From Desulfosarcina widdelii (GTDB lineage: Bacteria; Desulfobacterota; Desulfobacteria; Desulfobacterales; Desulfosarcinaceae): DNA of 64,000 nt. The notes under the pieces are model-generated. The model made no database searches. It had not been told where the DNA came from and was given only the letters and a program-made list of their open reading frames with translations. Positions 51,840-60,641 of the stretch are shown here, piece by piece; positions within the stretch are counted from its first letter, which is position 1; the number at the start of each line of letters is the position of its first letter. Made by a program: the position numbers and the translations under genes. The DNA lies in the NCBI RefSeq assembly GCF_009688965.1, contig NZ_AP021875.1:248001-312000 (forward strand), read 5' to 3'.

Positions 51840-51882
51840 CCGGCGGGTCCGGATGACATTTTTCGGATCCGCCGGTTTTTTA
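51840..51882 (+). terminator. Rho-independent terminator of htrA
   Basis: CCGGCGGGTCCG pairs with CGGATCCGCCGG (one G-T wobble), followed by six T. Confidence 0.9.
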
Positions 51883-52028
51883 CGGGTGATGGTGGCGCCC
51901 ACCACCGGGATTCGGGTATTGACAAGGCTTTGAAACGGAACTAAGTTTCTGGCAAACGAAAAAGGCCCTCAAAGCCACCGTTTCCGATTGCCCGACCGAG
52001 AAAGGCCTGGCTGAGAAAGGATTTTTAG

Positions 52029-52211
52029 ATGCCGGTTTACGAATTTCAATGCAAGTGCGGACATATTACCGAAGAACTGGTAAGGATGGATACCGATTCG
52101 ATTGAGTGCCCCAAATGCCATGAAAAGGCCAAAAAAATTATCTCCGCTTGCAGTTTCGAACTTAAAGGCGGTGGATGGTACGCGGACGGGTACGCTTCGA
52201 AGAAAAAATAG
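52029..52211 (+). CDS. FmdB-type zinc ribbon protein (60 aa)
   Basis: MPVYEFQCKCGHITEELV, followed by ECPKCHEKAKKIISACSFEL, is the FmdB/CxxC putative regulatory protein family: C-x-C-G and C-x2-C form one zinc ribbon. Function is not settled; it was first linked to formamide/formylmethanofuran genes. AAAGGA precedes ATG 52029. It is a free-standing gene between the htrA terminator and the phosphatase gene. Confidence 0.9.
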   Translation: MPVYEFQCKCGHITEELVRMDTDSIECPKCHEKAKKIISACSFELKGGGWYADGYASKKK

Positions 52212-52508
52212 CCGACCCCCTAAACAGATCTCGACAGCGGGTGAATCGGTAAGACATGGTACTTCGTTTCCTGCCAGCCAAACTTTTTACTGCCCGATTC
52301 GTTACCCTATGACAGTTTCCAGACGTCAGCGACTGCCGTTCGACGCAAAGCTCCCATTTGCTAAAATCAAACCGTTGATTGTTTCTGCCGGCGGACCCCT
52401 CGTCCCACGAGGCTTCCGCCGGTCGAGCATATGGTGTTTTGCGTCCGTCAACGCCGATAATTTGTAGTACGCTCCACTTTTGTTTACAAACAATCAGGAG
52501 GGGAATAC
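52212..52508. other. Intergenic region with stem-loops and a palindrome
   Basis: About 300 bases without a gene. It holds a GAATCGG/CCGATTC inverted pair (near 52253 and 52292-52299), a strong stem-loop CCGGCGGA ... TCCGCCGG at 52388-52422 with an inner CTCG/CGAG stem, and TTGTTT-AC-AAACAA at 52480-52493 directly before the ribosome site of the next gene, an operator candidate. Confidence 0.5.
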
Positions 52509-53309
52509 ATGTCACAGGCGCCAACCCATGGAATTGAAGCCCTGACTTCGTTTGCCATCGAAGCCATTCGCACTGCCGGTCAGACGGCCATGGAGCGATA
52601 CGGCAAAGGCCGGGGATCGGACAAATTCGACCAGGGTCTGGTCACCCGGGCGGAATTGCAGATCAGCCAACGCTTCACGCAATCCTTGGGAAGCCGGTTC
52701 CCCGACCATCTGATATTCACCAGCAAAACGCTGGATACCGCCTATACACATGACAGTCGGCGATACCTGTGGATTTTCGATCCCATCGACGGGGTGGACA
52801 ACTACCAGGCGGGGATTCCCATTTGGGGTATGTCCCTGGCGCTGCTGGAAAATTTCTGGCCGGTCTTCGGCGCCTTTTTCATGCCGGCCACCGGGGATCT
52901 CTTTCACGCCAGGGCCGGCGGGGACGCCTTCTGGGGAGAGGACCGCATTCGCATGGCCAATGATCGCGTCATCGACGACGAGAGTGTGATGTTCACTTTC
53001 TCGAGATTCCACCAGCATTATCTCTCCCGGTTTCCCGGAAAAATCAGGAACCTGGGCTGTACAGGCGCGCATTTGTGCTATGTGGCCATGGGGCGGGCGG
53101 ATGTGGCGATTACCGCAAACGAGTCGTTCCAGGATCTGGCCGCCACCCGCATGATTGTCGAAGCGGCAGGCGGTCAGCTGTATAAAGCCAGTGGCGAGAA
53201 ATTTTACCTCAATGACTACCTGAACGGCCAGCGGATCGAAGAGCACCTGCTGGTGACATCTTCCGGAAGCTGCCAGGCCGTGCTGGAATGCCTGGAAAAG
53301 CGTTTATAG
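52509..53309 (+). CDS. Inositol monophosphatase-family protein, first metal motif degenerate
   Basis: 266 residues with the FIG superfamily layout. The metal motif WIFDPIDGVDNYQAGIPIWG is present (DPIDGxxN) and the C-terminal FQDLAATRMIVEAAGG supplies the last Asp. The upstream motif that normally provides Glu (GEE or SEE) reads FTSKT, so one metal ligand seems lost. It may be a weak phosphatase, act on an unusual substrate, or be non-catalytic. AGGAGG precedes ATG 52509, after a palindrome. Confidence 0.82.
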   Translation: MSQAPTHGIEALTSFAIEAIRTAGQTAMERYGKGRGSDKFDQGLVTRAELQISQRFTQSLGSRFPDHLIFTSKTLDTAYTHDSRRYLWIFDPIDGVDNYQAGIPIWGMSLALLENFWPVFGAFFMPATGDLFHARAGGDAFWGEDRIRMANDRVIDDESVMFTFSRFHQHYLSRFPGKIRNLGCTGAHLCYVAMGRADVAITANESFQDLAATRMIVEAAGGQLYKASGEKFYLNDYLNGQRIEEHLLVTSSGSCQAVLECLEKRL

Positions 53310-53369
53310 TCTACGGTCGATGGTGGCACAAGGATTTTGGACGGTTATCGGCCCGATTCGATGGCGGTC

Positions 53370-53615
53370 TTATTCATCGTCGGTGATGGTGGCGCCGGGA
53401 TTTTCCATCCGATAGATCAGCACGCAAATCCAAAGACCTGCGGCAAAAAGCGTACAGAACAGAAGAAAGTCGTCCGCCGCTTTTCTCCAGGACAGAAAAA
53501 ACGCGAATGCGATGATCATCAGCAGCTTGGTGTTCATGGCGTCTGTCGTAACCCCTTGTATGGCTCCCGGTTTTGCGCCTGTTGTTCTAACTTGCATATC
53601 GGCCTGTTTTTTCAT
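53370..53615 (-). CDS. Small two-helix membrane protein (81 aa)
   Basis: From ATG 53615 (AGGTG upstream) it starts MKKQADMQVRTTGAKPGAIQ. Two hydrophobic stretches follow (KLLMIIAFAFFLSW and FLLFCTLFAAGLWICVLIY), ending in an acidic tail, ATITDDE. A shorter start at ATG 53536 would keep both helices. Function unknown; it is convergent with the phosphatase gene and divergent from pepD. Confidence 0.55.
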   Translation of the reverse strand: MKKQADMQVRTTGAKPGAIQGVTTDAMNTKLLMIIAFAFFLSWRKAADDFLLFCTLFAAGLWICVLIYRMENPGATITDDE

Positions 53616-53667
53616 ATCTTGAACACCTTTTAGGCTTCCGCCTACCTCATCCAAAGGAGACCGACGC

Positions 53668-55125
53668 ATGGATGCCGCAACCCGCACGGTGATCGACTGT
53701 TTTGAAAAAATCAACCAAATCCCGCGCTGTTCAAAAAACGAACAGCAAATCTCCCGGTGGCTTCAGGATTGGGCCTCAGACCGCGGTTGGCAGAACGAAT
53801 CGGATGCGGCGGGCAATCTGGTGATCCGGGTGCCGGCCTCCGAGGGGTTCGAGCAGGCGCCGGTTGTCATTATCCAGGGGCATGTGGATATGGTGTGTGA
53901 AAAGCAGGCCGGGTCCAGCCATGATTTTTCCAAAGATCCCATCCGGATGGAGCAGAAAGGCGACTGGTTGAGCGCCCGGGAAACCACCCTGGGTGCCGAC
54001 AACGGGATCGCCGTCGCCATTGCCATGGCCCTTGCGGACAACCCGGATATCAAGCATCCGCCCCTGGAACTGTATTTTACGGTGGACGAGGAAACCGGTT
54101 TGACCGGCGTGCTTCAGATGGATCCCGGCCTGCTTTCCGGCCGCATCCTGATCAACCTGGATTCCGAGGATGAAGGCATATTTATTGTCGGATGTGCCGG
54201 GGGACGCAATACCACAATGGATCGGGAGTTGACGGTGGAGGCCGTTGACGAACCATTGGCCCTGCTTTCGTTGTCTGCCGATGGAATGCAGGGCGGGCAC
54301 AGCGGGATCGACATTGCCAAGCATCGGGCCAACGCGAATAAAATCCTCGCCAGATTGCTGAAGACCGGCATGGCCGTGGCGCCCATTCGGCTTGCGGCGC
54401 TTTCCGGCGGTACCGGCCGAAACGTGATTCCCCGTTCCTGCCAGGCGCGGGTAGCCTGTCGCCCGGAGGATGTCGACGGGCTGAAAAAGGCTTTCCACGC
54501 CGCCGGCCGGCTGATGGAGGCGGAATACCGGCCAACGGATCCGAATTTATGCATACAGGTCGAAATGAACGGTCCTGTAAACGGGGACTGCCGTTGCGCA
54601 TCGCAAGCCGATACAGCCATGGTGGTCCATCTGCTCCTCGCTCTGCCCAGCGGGCCGGTGGAAATGTCTCCCGATTTTCCGCTGCTGGTGCAGACTTCCG
54701 CCAACCTATCCATGGTCGAAATCCGGGACGACCGGCTGCAAATCACATCCAGCCAGCGCAGTTCCGTGCCTTCCCGTTTGGACGCGATCTGCCAGGCCGT
54801 GGAGGCTGCCGGTATCCTCGCCGGCGCAAATGTTTGTACCAACAGCGGTTATCCTTCATGGCCGGTCAACCGCGAGTCACCGCTGCTCGAACGCTGCGAG
54901 AGGCTGTACCGGCGGTTGTTTGATGCTGAACCCACGGTGCAGGTCATGCACGCCGGACTGGAGTGCGGCGTGATCGGTGACCGCTGCCCCGGGATGGATA
55001 TGATTTCCCTGGGGCCCACCATGGAGAATCCCCACTCGCCTTCGGAGCGGCTCTATCTGCCGTCGGTGGAAAAGGTATGGCGTCTGATGGTGGCTTTGCT
55101 GGCGTCGTTTGAATCGGAGGGTTGA
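53668..55125 (+). CDS. pepD: Aminoacyl-histidine dipeptidase (PepD, M20 family)
   Basis: A 485-residue cytosolic metallopeptidase that cleaves Xaa-His and other dipeptides. Family motifs: VVIIQGHVDMVCEK (metal His and Asp), TLGADNGIAVAIAMAL (bridging Asp), FTVDEETGLTG (catalytic Glu and metal Glu), DSEDEGIFIVGCAGG, GGHSGIDI, and the C-terminal HAGLECGVIG. AAGGAG precedes ATG 53668. Length is typical. Confidence 0.95.
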   Translation: MDAATRTVIDCFEKINQIPRCSKNEQQISRWLQDWASDRGWQNESDAAGNLVIRVPASEGFEQAPVVIIQGHVDMVCEKQAGSSHDFSKDPIRMEQKGDWLSARETTLGADNGIAVAIAMALADNPDIKHPPLELYFTVDEETGLTGVLQMDPGLLSGRILINLDSEDEGIFIVGCAGGRNTTMDRELTVEAVDEPLALLSLSADGMQGGHSGIDIAKHRANANKILARLLKTGMAVAPIRLAALSGGTGRNVIPRSCQARVACRPEDVDGLKKAFHAAGRLMEAEYRPTDPNLCIQVEMNGPVNGDCRCASQADTAMVVHLLLALPSGPVEMSPDFPLLVQTSANLSMVEIRDDRLQITSSQRSSVPSRLDAICQAVEAAGILAGANVCTNSGYPSWPVNRESPLLERCERLYRRLFDAEPTVQVMHAGLECGVIGDRCPGMDMISLGPTMENPHSPSERLYLPSVEKVWRLMVALLASFESEG

Positions 55126-55152
55126 GGGGAAACGTTCTTTGTTGGATAGTAC

Positions 55153-55752
55153 CTACCGGCGCCGGCCGATCCCCCGGACCCGGCCCACTGGCCTGACCGG
55201 TCCGACGCGGTCCGCAGAACCCACCGCGTCCACGGAGCCACCGCCGCGGCAGCGCCGGTAGCCGGCCGCATTGCGCCGGATGCCCCTTCGGTTGCGGCCT
55301 TTGGGGGGCTTGATGGTTCCGCCGGCCATTTCGTCAAGGACCTCCCCGAAATTTTTTCGGCGGTTTGGGGGGCGCCGGTCCGTGGTCGGGGAGGATGGCT
55401 CGCGGTGCCACTCTTTGGAAAAGGCGTTCAGGGCGTCGAACAGAGCATCGAGCCAGGATTTCTTTTCCGGTTGCCCGGAGGCGGGCCGGGCGCGGTCGGT
55501 CGTGTCCGGCCGGGGGGGCTCAGCCGCAGGGCTGCCCGAAGAAGGCCCATGCACGGTAAGATGTTCCTTGATCTGCGCATAGGCAATATTGATCTGTTTG
55601 AGCTGCTCCTCGGCCTCGGCCTTGGCACCCGATTCTTCGGGGAACTGGTCCGGGTGCCAGCGCCGCACCTGGGCTTTATACGCCTGTTTGGCCTGGATTT
55701 CGTCCGCGTCGGAGCGCAGTCCCAAAATTTTGAAGCTGGTCAGCAGGTTCAT
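55153..55752 (-). CDS. J-domain protein
   Basis: A 199-residue DnaJ-type cochaperone. The N-terminal J domain (about 1-65) has ILGLRSDADEIQAKQAYKAQ and the HPD motif (WHPDQFPEES). A Pro/Arg-rich linker follows, then a short helix (SWLDALFDALNAFSKEWH), then a very Arg- and Gly-rich tail. It lacks zinc-finger and substrate-binding domains. It presumably recruits DnaK to a specific client. Opposite to pepD, with 27 bp between stops. Confidence 0.85.
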   Translation of the reverse strand: MNLLTSFKILGLRSDADEIQAKQAYKAQVRRWHPDQFPEESGAKAEAEEQLKQINIAYAQIKEHLTVHGPSSGSPAAEPPRPDTTDRARPASGQPEKKSWLDALFDALNAFSKEWHREPSSPTTDRRPPNRRKNFGEVLDEMAGGTIKPPKGRNRRGIRRNAAGYRRCRGGGSVDAVGSADRVGPVRPVGRVRGIGRRR

Positions 55753-55845
55753 GGTCGGGTCTCGGATGTTACGGCTCCAAGATAGGCAATCTGCATCCGG
55801 GTGTCAATCGAACACGATACGAATCATTAAAGAAAACAAGGATCC

Positions 55846-56100
55846 ATGCAAAAACGTCCCTTAACCGCGTCCTATATTTTTTTCTATCTGCTTTTTTCCG
55901 ACGACACCTGGCGGATTCTCGCCGGTTTCCTCATGGCCGTGTTTCTCGGACCACTGGTTACCCGGGGAAGAGACCTGAGCCAGGGCGGGGAAGTGATGGT
56001 CTGGCTGATGATCATGGCTATCGGCTGGTCGGTGTCTGCCTGGCCGGCGAAAAAGATTACCGGAGCCCTGCAGAAAGCCGTTAAGAAGGCGTCAAAATAG
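55846..56100 (+). CDS. Small membrane protein (84 aa)
   Basis: MQKRPLTASYIFFYLLFSDD, then two hydrophobic stretches (RILAGFLMAVFLGPLV and VMVWLMIMAIGWSVSAW) and a Lys-rich C-terminus. AAGGA precedes ATG 55846. It is divergent from the J-domain gene, and its 3' end overlaps the end of dnaE2 by 20 bp. No family recognised. Confidence 0.6.
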   Translation: MQKRPLTASYIFFYLLFSDDTWRILAGFLMAVFLGPLVTRGRDLSQGGEVMVWLMIMAIGWSVSAWPAKKITGALQKAVKKASK

Positions 56101-59100
56101 ATTTCCCTCCGATCACCCCCACCCGGTCCACCGTTAGGGTCGCCACCCCCCAGTTGGTTTCCACCTTTCCTTCCAGCAGGTAGGGTCGGTTGCGGTCCAG
56201 CATGTGGCAGAAGCGCCGGTAGGGCTCGGGGAAAAAGGTGGTTTCCACAATCCCGGTCTCATCCTCGAAGGTGAGAAATTCCATGGGGTCGCCACGTTTG
56301 GTGCGCACCACCTTGCCGGTGACCAGCCAGGCTGCCAGGCGAATCCGCCGGCCGACCCGATCCGCAAGCCGGTCGGCCTTGACCGTATCCAGGGCCGGGA
56401 TCGCATCGGCAAACAGGGTGATGGGGTGCCGGTCGCACAGAAAGCCCAGGATGGTGAACTCGCGGCGCAGGCGGGTTGTTGGGTCTGTCGGCGGGAAGCG
56501 CGGCGGCTTTTCTGCCCCGGTGGGTGCGCAGTCGGCGAACAGTTCCATTTGGCCCCGTGAACGCCGCCGTCCGGCCTGCCAGCGGACCCGTTCCCACGCC
56601 AGGCGGGTCCGCGAACGGGAGTTGTCCAGCCCATCCAGGGCCCCGCAGTGGATCAGGGCCATGGTCTCGTCCTCATCCGGCTGCACCCGTTCCAGAAAAT
56701 CGGCCATGTCCCTAAAGCCGGACGCCCGCCGGCATCGCAGAATCCTTTCCATGGTGGAGCGGCTTAGCCCGCCGACGGCCATCAGGCCCACGCGCAGCCG
56801 CCGCCCCCGGCCTGTCCAGTGGACCCGGCTGACCGTGACGTCCGGCGGATCGATGATCAGGCCCATGCGCCGGGCCTCGGAGACGTAGGCGAAGGTGCTG
56901 TAAAAACCGCCCTGATTGCTGATGACGCCGGCCATGAATTCCGCCGGCTGGTGAGTCTTGAGAAACGCCGCCTGGAAAGAGACCCGGGCGTAGGAAGCGC
57001 TGTGCGGCTTGCAGAAGGAGTAGCCGGAAAAGCTCATCATCATCTCCCACACAGCGTTGGCCTGGTCGGTGGAAACGCCCCGGCTCCGGGCGCCGGCCAG
57101 AAAGCGCTCCCGGTAGTCGGCCAACTGCCGTTGGCGATCCTTCTTGGAGATGATCTTGCGCAGGCCGTCGGCCTCGGCGTCGGAAAAGCCGGCCAGGGCA
57201 GTCGCCGCACGGGAAACATCCTCCTGGTAGACCATGATGCCGAAGGTCTCGTCCAGCACATCGGCCAGCAGGGGATGGATGGGGTCCCAGGACCCGCCGT
57301 GCAGGCGCCGCAGGTATTCCTGGATGTATTCGTTGGCGGCCGGCCGGATGATGGAGGAGTGGATCACCAGGTGATCGAAATCCCCTTGGCCGGCCTTGCT
57401 GTGCAGCAGTCGCATGGCCGGGCTTTCGATGTAAAAGCAGCCCATAGTGCGGCCCCGGGCCACGGTATCCCGGGTATCCGGATCATCCTCCGGCTCCCAG
57501 CGCATTTCGTCGAAGGCGATGCCGTTGGCCCGCATGCTGGCCAACGCATCCCGGATCACGCCCAGGCTGCGGTTGCCCAGCAGGTCGATTTTCACCAGGC
57601 CGGCGTCCTCGGCGCCGTCCTTGTCCCACTGGATCACGGGTACCCCTTTGGGCGCGGTTTCCACAGGAACGCAGCGGTCGACGGGGTTGGGTGTGATCAC
57701 CACCCCGCCGGGGTGCACGGAGAGGTGGCGCGGGATGCCGATGATGCGCTGGGCCAGTTCCATGATCCGCGGCCAGGGCTGGGCGAAATCCAGGTGGCGG
57801 GTTTCCGGGCGCTGCCGCAGGTTGGCCAGCAGCCCCGCATCCAGTTCCCCACGGCGCCAGAACCAGGGCAGCCGCCGGGAGATCGCGCCGATTTCCGCAT
57901 CGGGCATGCCGAACACCTTGGCGGTCTCCCGCAGGGCCATGCGCGGTTGAAACAGGATGTGACTGGCGACCATGGCCGCCCGGTTGCCGAAACGCTGCAG
58001 AACGTCGTCGATGACCGCGTCCCGTTCGTCCCAGGCAAAATCCACGTCGATATCCGGCGGGTCCGTGCGTCCGGGGTTGAGAAAACGGCCGAAGTAAAGG
58101 TTGTGCTTCACCGGGCAGACATTGGTGATGCCCAGGCAGTAGGCCACCAGGGAAGCCGCCGCCGATCCCCGTCCGCAGGTGCGTGGACTCTTCGATATGA
58201 TTTCCTTGACCACCAGAAAATAGGCCGAGAAGTTCATCCCGGCGATCGTGGCCAGTTCGTGCTCCAGCCGATTGACCACGCCTTCGCCCAGTTCGCCGCC
58301 GTAGCGCCTGCGGGCGCCGGCATAGGCCGCCCGGCGCAGGCATTCGTCGGTGCTGCGGCCGCATGGGTCCTGCCAGGGGGGCATGACCAGGCCGGAATCC
58401 GGGCCGGTGAAGGTCAGTTCGCTGGCCAGGCGGTGGGTGTTGGCCACGGCCTGGGGGCAGATGGCGAACCGTCGGCGATATTCCTCCGGCGATGCCAGCC
58501 AGGCGGTGTCGGGTGCCGTGTCGCCGGGGGCGAGGCGGGAAAGGGTGGTGTTGCCGGCGATGGCCCGCAGCAGCCGGTGCACGGCGAATCCGCACGGTTC
58601 CAGAAAGAAGCTGTTCGGGGCGGCCGTCAGGGGGATCTTCAGGCGTCGGGCCGTTTGCACCAACGGGTGAAACGGGGAGAGGGGGCGGCCGGGCAGGGCC
58701 GCGGCCGTGTGGACCCCGGAGTGGTGCCAGGCGGCAAGCAGGTCGGCCCGGGCGGTGAGCACCAGCAGGCCCTCGGCCATTTGCGGCAGTTGGATTGAAA
58801 GCGAGAATTCCGGGTTGCGTTGGCGCCGGGTGATCAATTGGCACAGGTTGGCATAGCCGGTCGGGTTTTTGACCAGGCAGACGGCGCGGTCCCCGGTGTG
58901 CGGGTCGCTGATTTCGGCCCCCACAATGGGAACCAGGCCTTCTTCTTTGCAGGCCTGCAAGAATTTCCACAGGCCGTAGAGGTTGTCCGTATCGGTCAGG
59001 GCCAGGCGGTCGTATCCCATGCGCCGGGCCGCCCGGCAGATGGCGGCCGGTGAATCGGTGCCCTGCATGAGGGAGTAGTGGGAGCGGGTGGTTAGGGGGA

Positions 59101-59104
59101 CCAT
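56081..59104 (-). CDS. dnaE2: Error-prone DNA polymerase III alpha subunit (DnaE2/ImuC)
   Basis: A 1007-residue C-family polymerase, the catalytic part of the mutasome. The N-terminal PHP domain has HYSLMQGTDSPAAICRAA and LALTDTDNLYGL; the palm has PDIDVDFAWDERDAVIDD with the catalytic Asp residues; CKPHSASYARVSFQAAFLK is typical of this branch; the C-terminus carries an OB domain. It is shorter than replicative DnaE and matches DnaE2/ImuC length. It lies downstream of imuB in the same direction, 184 bp away, in a lexA-linked cassette. Confidence 0.95.
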   Translation of the reverse strand: MVPLTTRSHYSLMQGTDSPAAICRAARRMGYDRLALTDTDNLYGLWKFLQACKEEGLVPIVGAEISDPHTGDRAVCLVKNPTGYANLCQLITRRQRNPEFSLSIQLPQMAEGLLVLTARADLLAAWHHSGVHTAAALPGRPLSPFHPLVQTARRLKIPLTAAPNSFFLEPCGFAVHRLLRAIAGNTTLSRLAPGDTAPDTAWLASPEEYRRRFAICPQAVANTHRLASELTFTGPDSGLVMPPWQDPCGRSTDECLRRAAYAGARRRYGGELGEGVVNRLEHELATIAGMNFSAYFLVVKEIISKSPRTCGRGSAAASLVAYCLGITNVCPVKHNLYFGRFLNPGRTDPPDIDVDFAWDERDAVIDDVLQRFGNRAAMVASHILFQPRMALRETAKVFGMPDAEIGAISRRLPWFWRRGELDAGLLANLRQRPETRHLDFAQPWPRIMELAQRIIGIPRHLSVHPGGVVITPNPVDRCVPVETAPKGVPVIQWDKDGAEDAGLVKIDLLGNRSLGVIRDALASMRANGIAFDEMRWEPEDDPDTRDTVARGRTMGCFYIESPAMRLLHSKAGQGDFDHLVIHSSIIRPAANEYIQEYLRRLHGGSWDPIHPLLADVLDETFGIMVYQEDVSRAATALAGFSDAEADGLRKIISKKDRQRQLADYRERFLAGARSRGVSTDQANAVWEMMMSFSGYSFCKPHSASYARVSFQAAFLKTHQPAEFMAGVISNQGGFYSTFAYVSEARRMGLIIDPPDVTVSRVHWTGRGRRLRVGLMAVGGLSRSTMERILRCRRASGFRDMADFLERVQPDEDETMALIHCGALDGLDNSRSRTRLAWERVRWQAGRRRSRGQMELFADCAPTGAEKPPRFPPTDPTTRLRREFTILGFLCDRHPITLFADAIPALDTVKADRLADRVGRRIRLAAWLVTGKVVRTKRGDPMEFLTFEDETGIVETTFFPEPYRRFCHMLDRNRPYLLEGKVETNWGVATLTVDRVGVIGGKSILTPS

Positions 59105-59115
59105 GGTTAATGCCT

Positions 59116-59283
59116 GAGGTCGGAGGCCGGAGGACTGAAGTCAGAGGACGGAATACGGTTACCGGAATTCCGGGATTCCGGATTTAGAGATTCCGGAATT
59201 AAGGGATTAAGGGATTTACGGAGCGGCTTCCAGCCGCGATCCGATTTCCGATTTCAGTCCTCCGGCCTCCGACTTCCGACCTC
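59116..59283. repeat. Degenerate inverted repeat in the imuB-dnaE2 spacer
   Basis: gaggtcggaggccggaggac (59116) and the reverse-complement tract ending at 59283 form a long imperfect hairpin. The middle is built of repeated short words (gggattaa, ccggaattcc). Similar words occur in reverse orientation at 60580-60660. Confidence 0.6.
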
Positions 59284-59288
59284 TGTTT

Positions 59289-60461
59289 TTACGCTGCCAG
59301 CGTCCGCCCCACGACCAGGGCATCGGTGCCGAAGCGGTGGCGGATGCGGTCTATGGACGCCATCAGGTGGTTTTGTTTTTCCGCCCGGCGGCGTTCGGCG
59401 ACGAACAGCGGGCGCTGGGCGGGCGGATCGATCAGCCTGTCGCAGATCAGGGTTATGCGCCGCAGCCGGGTTCGGCGGGTCCAGGCCAGGTCCAGCACCC
59501 GCCGGGCGTGGGAAAAGAGCGCGAAATCGTCGGCCGTGGCCGGTTTTGCCGCTGTCTGCCGAATCCTGCGGACGCCGTCGGTATGTTCGATGACCATGCC
59601 GATGCGTCGGGCGGCCAGCGCCTGCTGCCGCAGCTTTCGGCCGGCGGCTTCCACCAGTCGGTACAGGCAGCGTTCCATGCGAAAGCGGTCATTGGTGTCG
59701 TTGCCGAATTCCTTGATCTGGACCACCCGCGGGGGAGATTGACCCACGGGGCGGACCGGCGACGGGTCGATGCCCTGAAGACGGTCGCGGATAAAGTGCC
59801 CCCGGTCCCCGAAAAGGGCCTGCATCTGGTCGGCGGTCAGTTGGTTGGCCTGAAAGACCCGGCTGATGTTGAAATCGTTCAGGCGCGCCAGGTCGCCGCG
59901 TTCGATGCCGGGCAACAGGAAAAGGGGCAGGGGGGCCAGAAAGGCTGCCTCGTCGCCGGGGTCCACGATATACTCGCCTAGGGGTTTGACCAGGCGGCTG
60001 GCGGTTTTGGCAACCAGCTTGCTGGTGGCCAGCGACCAGATGGGGGTCAGATTCAAATCCTCCAGGATCCGGCGGCCCAGCCGCCAGGCCACATCCACCG
60101 GCGGTCCCAGCAGGCGGCTGCTGCCGGTGACATCCACAAAAAGATGACCGTCCCTGTCGCCCGGCTCGATGAGGGGCGAGCTGGGCAGGGCGGATCTGAG
60201 CATCCGGTCCATGGCCTGGGCGTAACGATGGGACCGGGGCGGCAGCACCTTGGCGTCCCGGCAGCGGCGCAGGGCCCGGCCCAGGGGCATCTGTTTTCTC
60301 ACCCCGGCCTGGAAGGCCTCTTCGCTCATGTCGTACACCGTGGCACGGGCGGCGCCCTGCGGTGCGATGATGACCGGACGGCCGTCAAGCCGGCGGTCCA
60401 GCACCCGTTCGACGGCTACGGCGAAGTCGGCGACGTTAATGTGGATAATGGCACGTTCCAT
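59289..60461 (-). CDS. imuB: ImuB-like inactive Y-family DNA polymerase
   Basis: About 390 residues with the Y-family fold, serving in the mutasome as the link between ImuC and the sliding clamp. The first catalytic motif is IIHINVADFAVAVE: the metal-binding Asp of DinB (HVDMDCFFAAVE) is Asn9. The second, IEPGDRDGHLFVDVTG, reads Asp-Gly where active enzymes have Asp-Glu. The protein is therefore probably catalytically dead, as expected for ImuB. The C-terminal little-finger region is present. ATG 60461 is preferred; ATG 60467 overlaps the upstream repeat. No ribosome site is visible. Confidence 0.85.
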   Translation of the reverse strand: MERAIIHINVADFAVAVERVLDRRLDGRPVIIAPQGAARATVYDMSEEAFQAGVRKQMPLGRALRRCRDAKVLPPRSHRYAQAMDRMLRSALPSSPLIEPGDRDGHLFVDVTGSSRLLGPPVDVAWRLGRRILEDLNLTPIWSLATSKLVAKTASRLVKPLGEYIVDPGDEAAFLAPLPLFLLPGIERGDLARLNDFNISRVFQANQLTADQMQALFGDRGHFIRDRLQGIDPSPVRPVGQSPPRVVQIKEFGNDTNDRFRMERCLYRLVEAAGRKLRQQALAARRIGMVIEHTDGVRRIRQTAAKPATADDFALFSHARRVLDLAWTRRTRLRRITLICDRLIDPPAQRPLFVAERRRAEKQNHLMASIDRIRHRFGTDALVVGRTLAA

Positions 60462-60465
60462 AAGC

Positions 60466-60570
60466 ATCGGCTTTGCGAGAATTCTTTGGCCGGCGTTATC
60501 GGTCGTCGCGGTATTCCATCATACAGCTTCCTCCCTCTGGCCTTGTCCAAAAAATTCTCGCAAAGCCGAT
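60466..60570. repeat. Family 2 hairpin repeat, copy B
   Basis: Arms atcggctttgcgagaatt (60466-60483) and aattctcgcaaagccgat (60553-60570) are perfect reverse complements. The loop (gcgttatcggtcgtcgcggt ... tcctccctctggccttgtc) matches copy A at 1840-1940, but the arms are unrelated. It ends on the imuB start codon. Confidence 0.8.
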
Positions 60571-60641
60571 TGGAAACCTCATCCCTTAATTCCTTAATCC
60601 CTTAATCCCTTAATCCCTGAATCCCTAAATCCGGAATTCCG

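Noticed and set aside
56819..58798. Open frame of 659 codons on the plus strand
   Set aside because: Antisense to dnaE2, whose polymerase motifs are unambiguous; the translated product has no motif.
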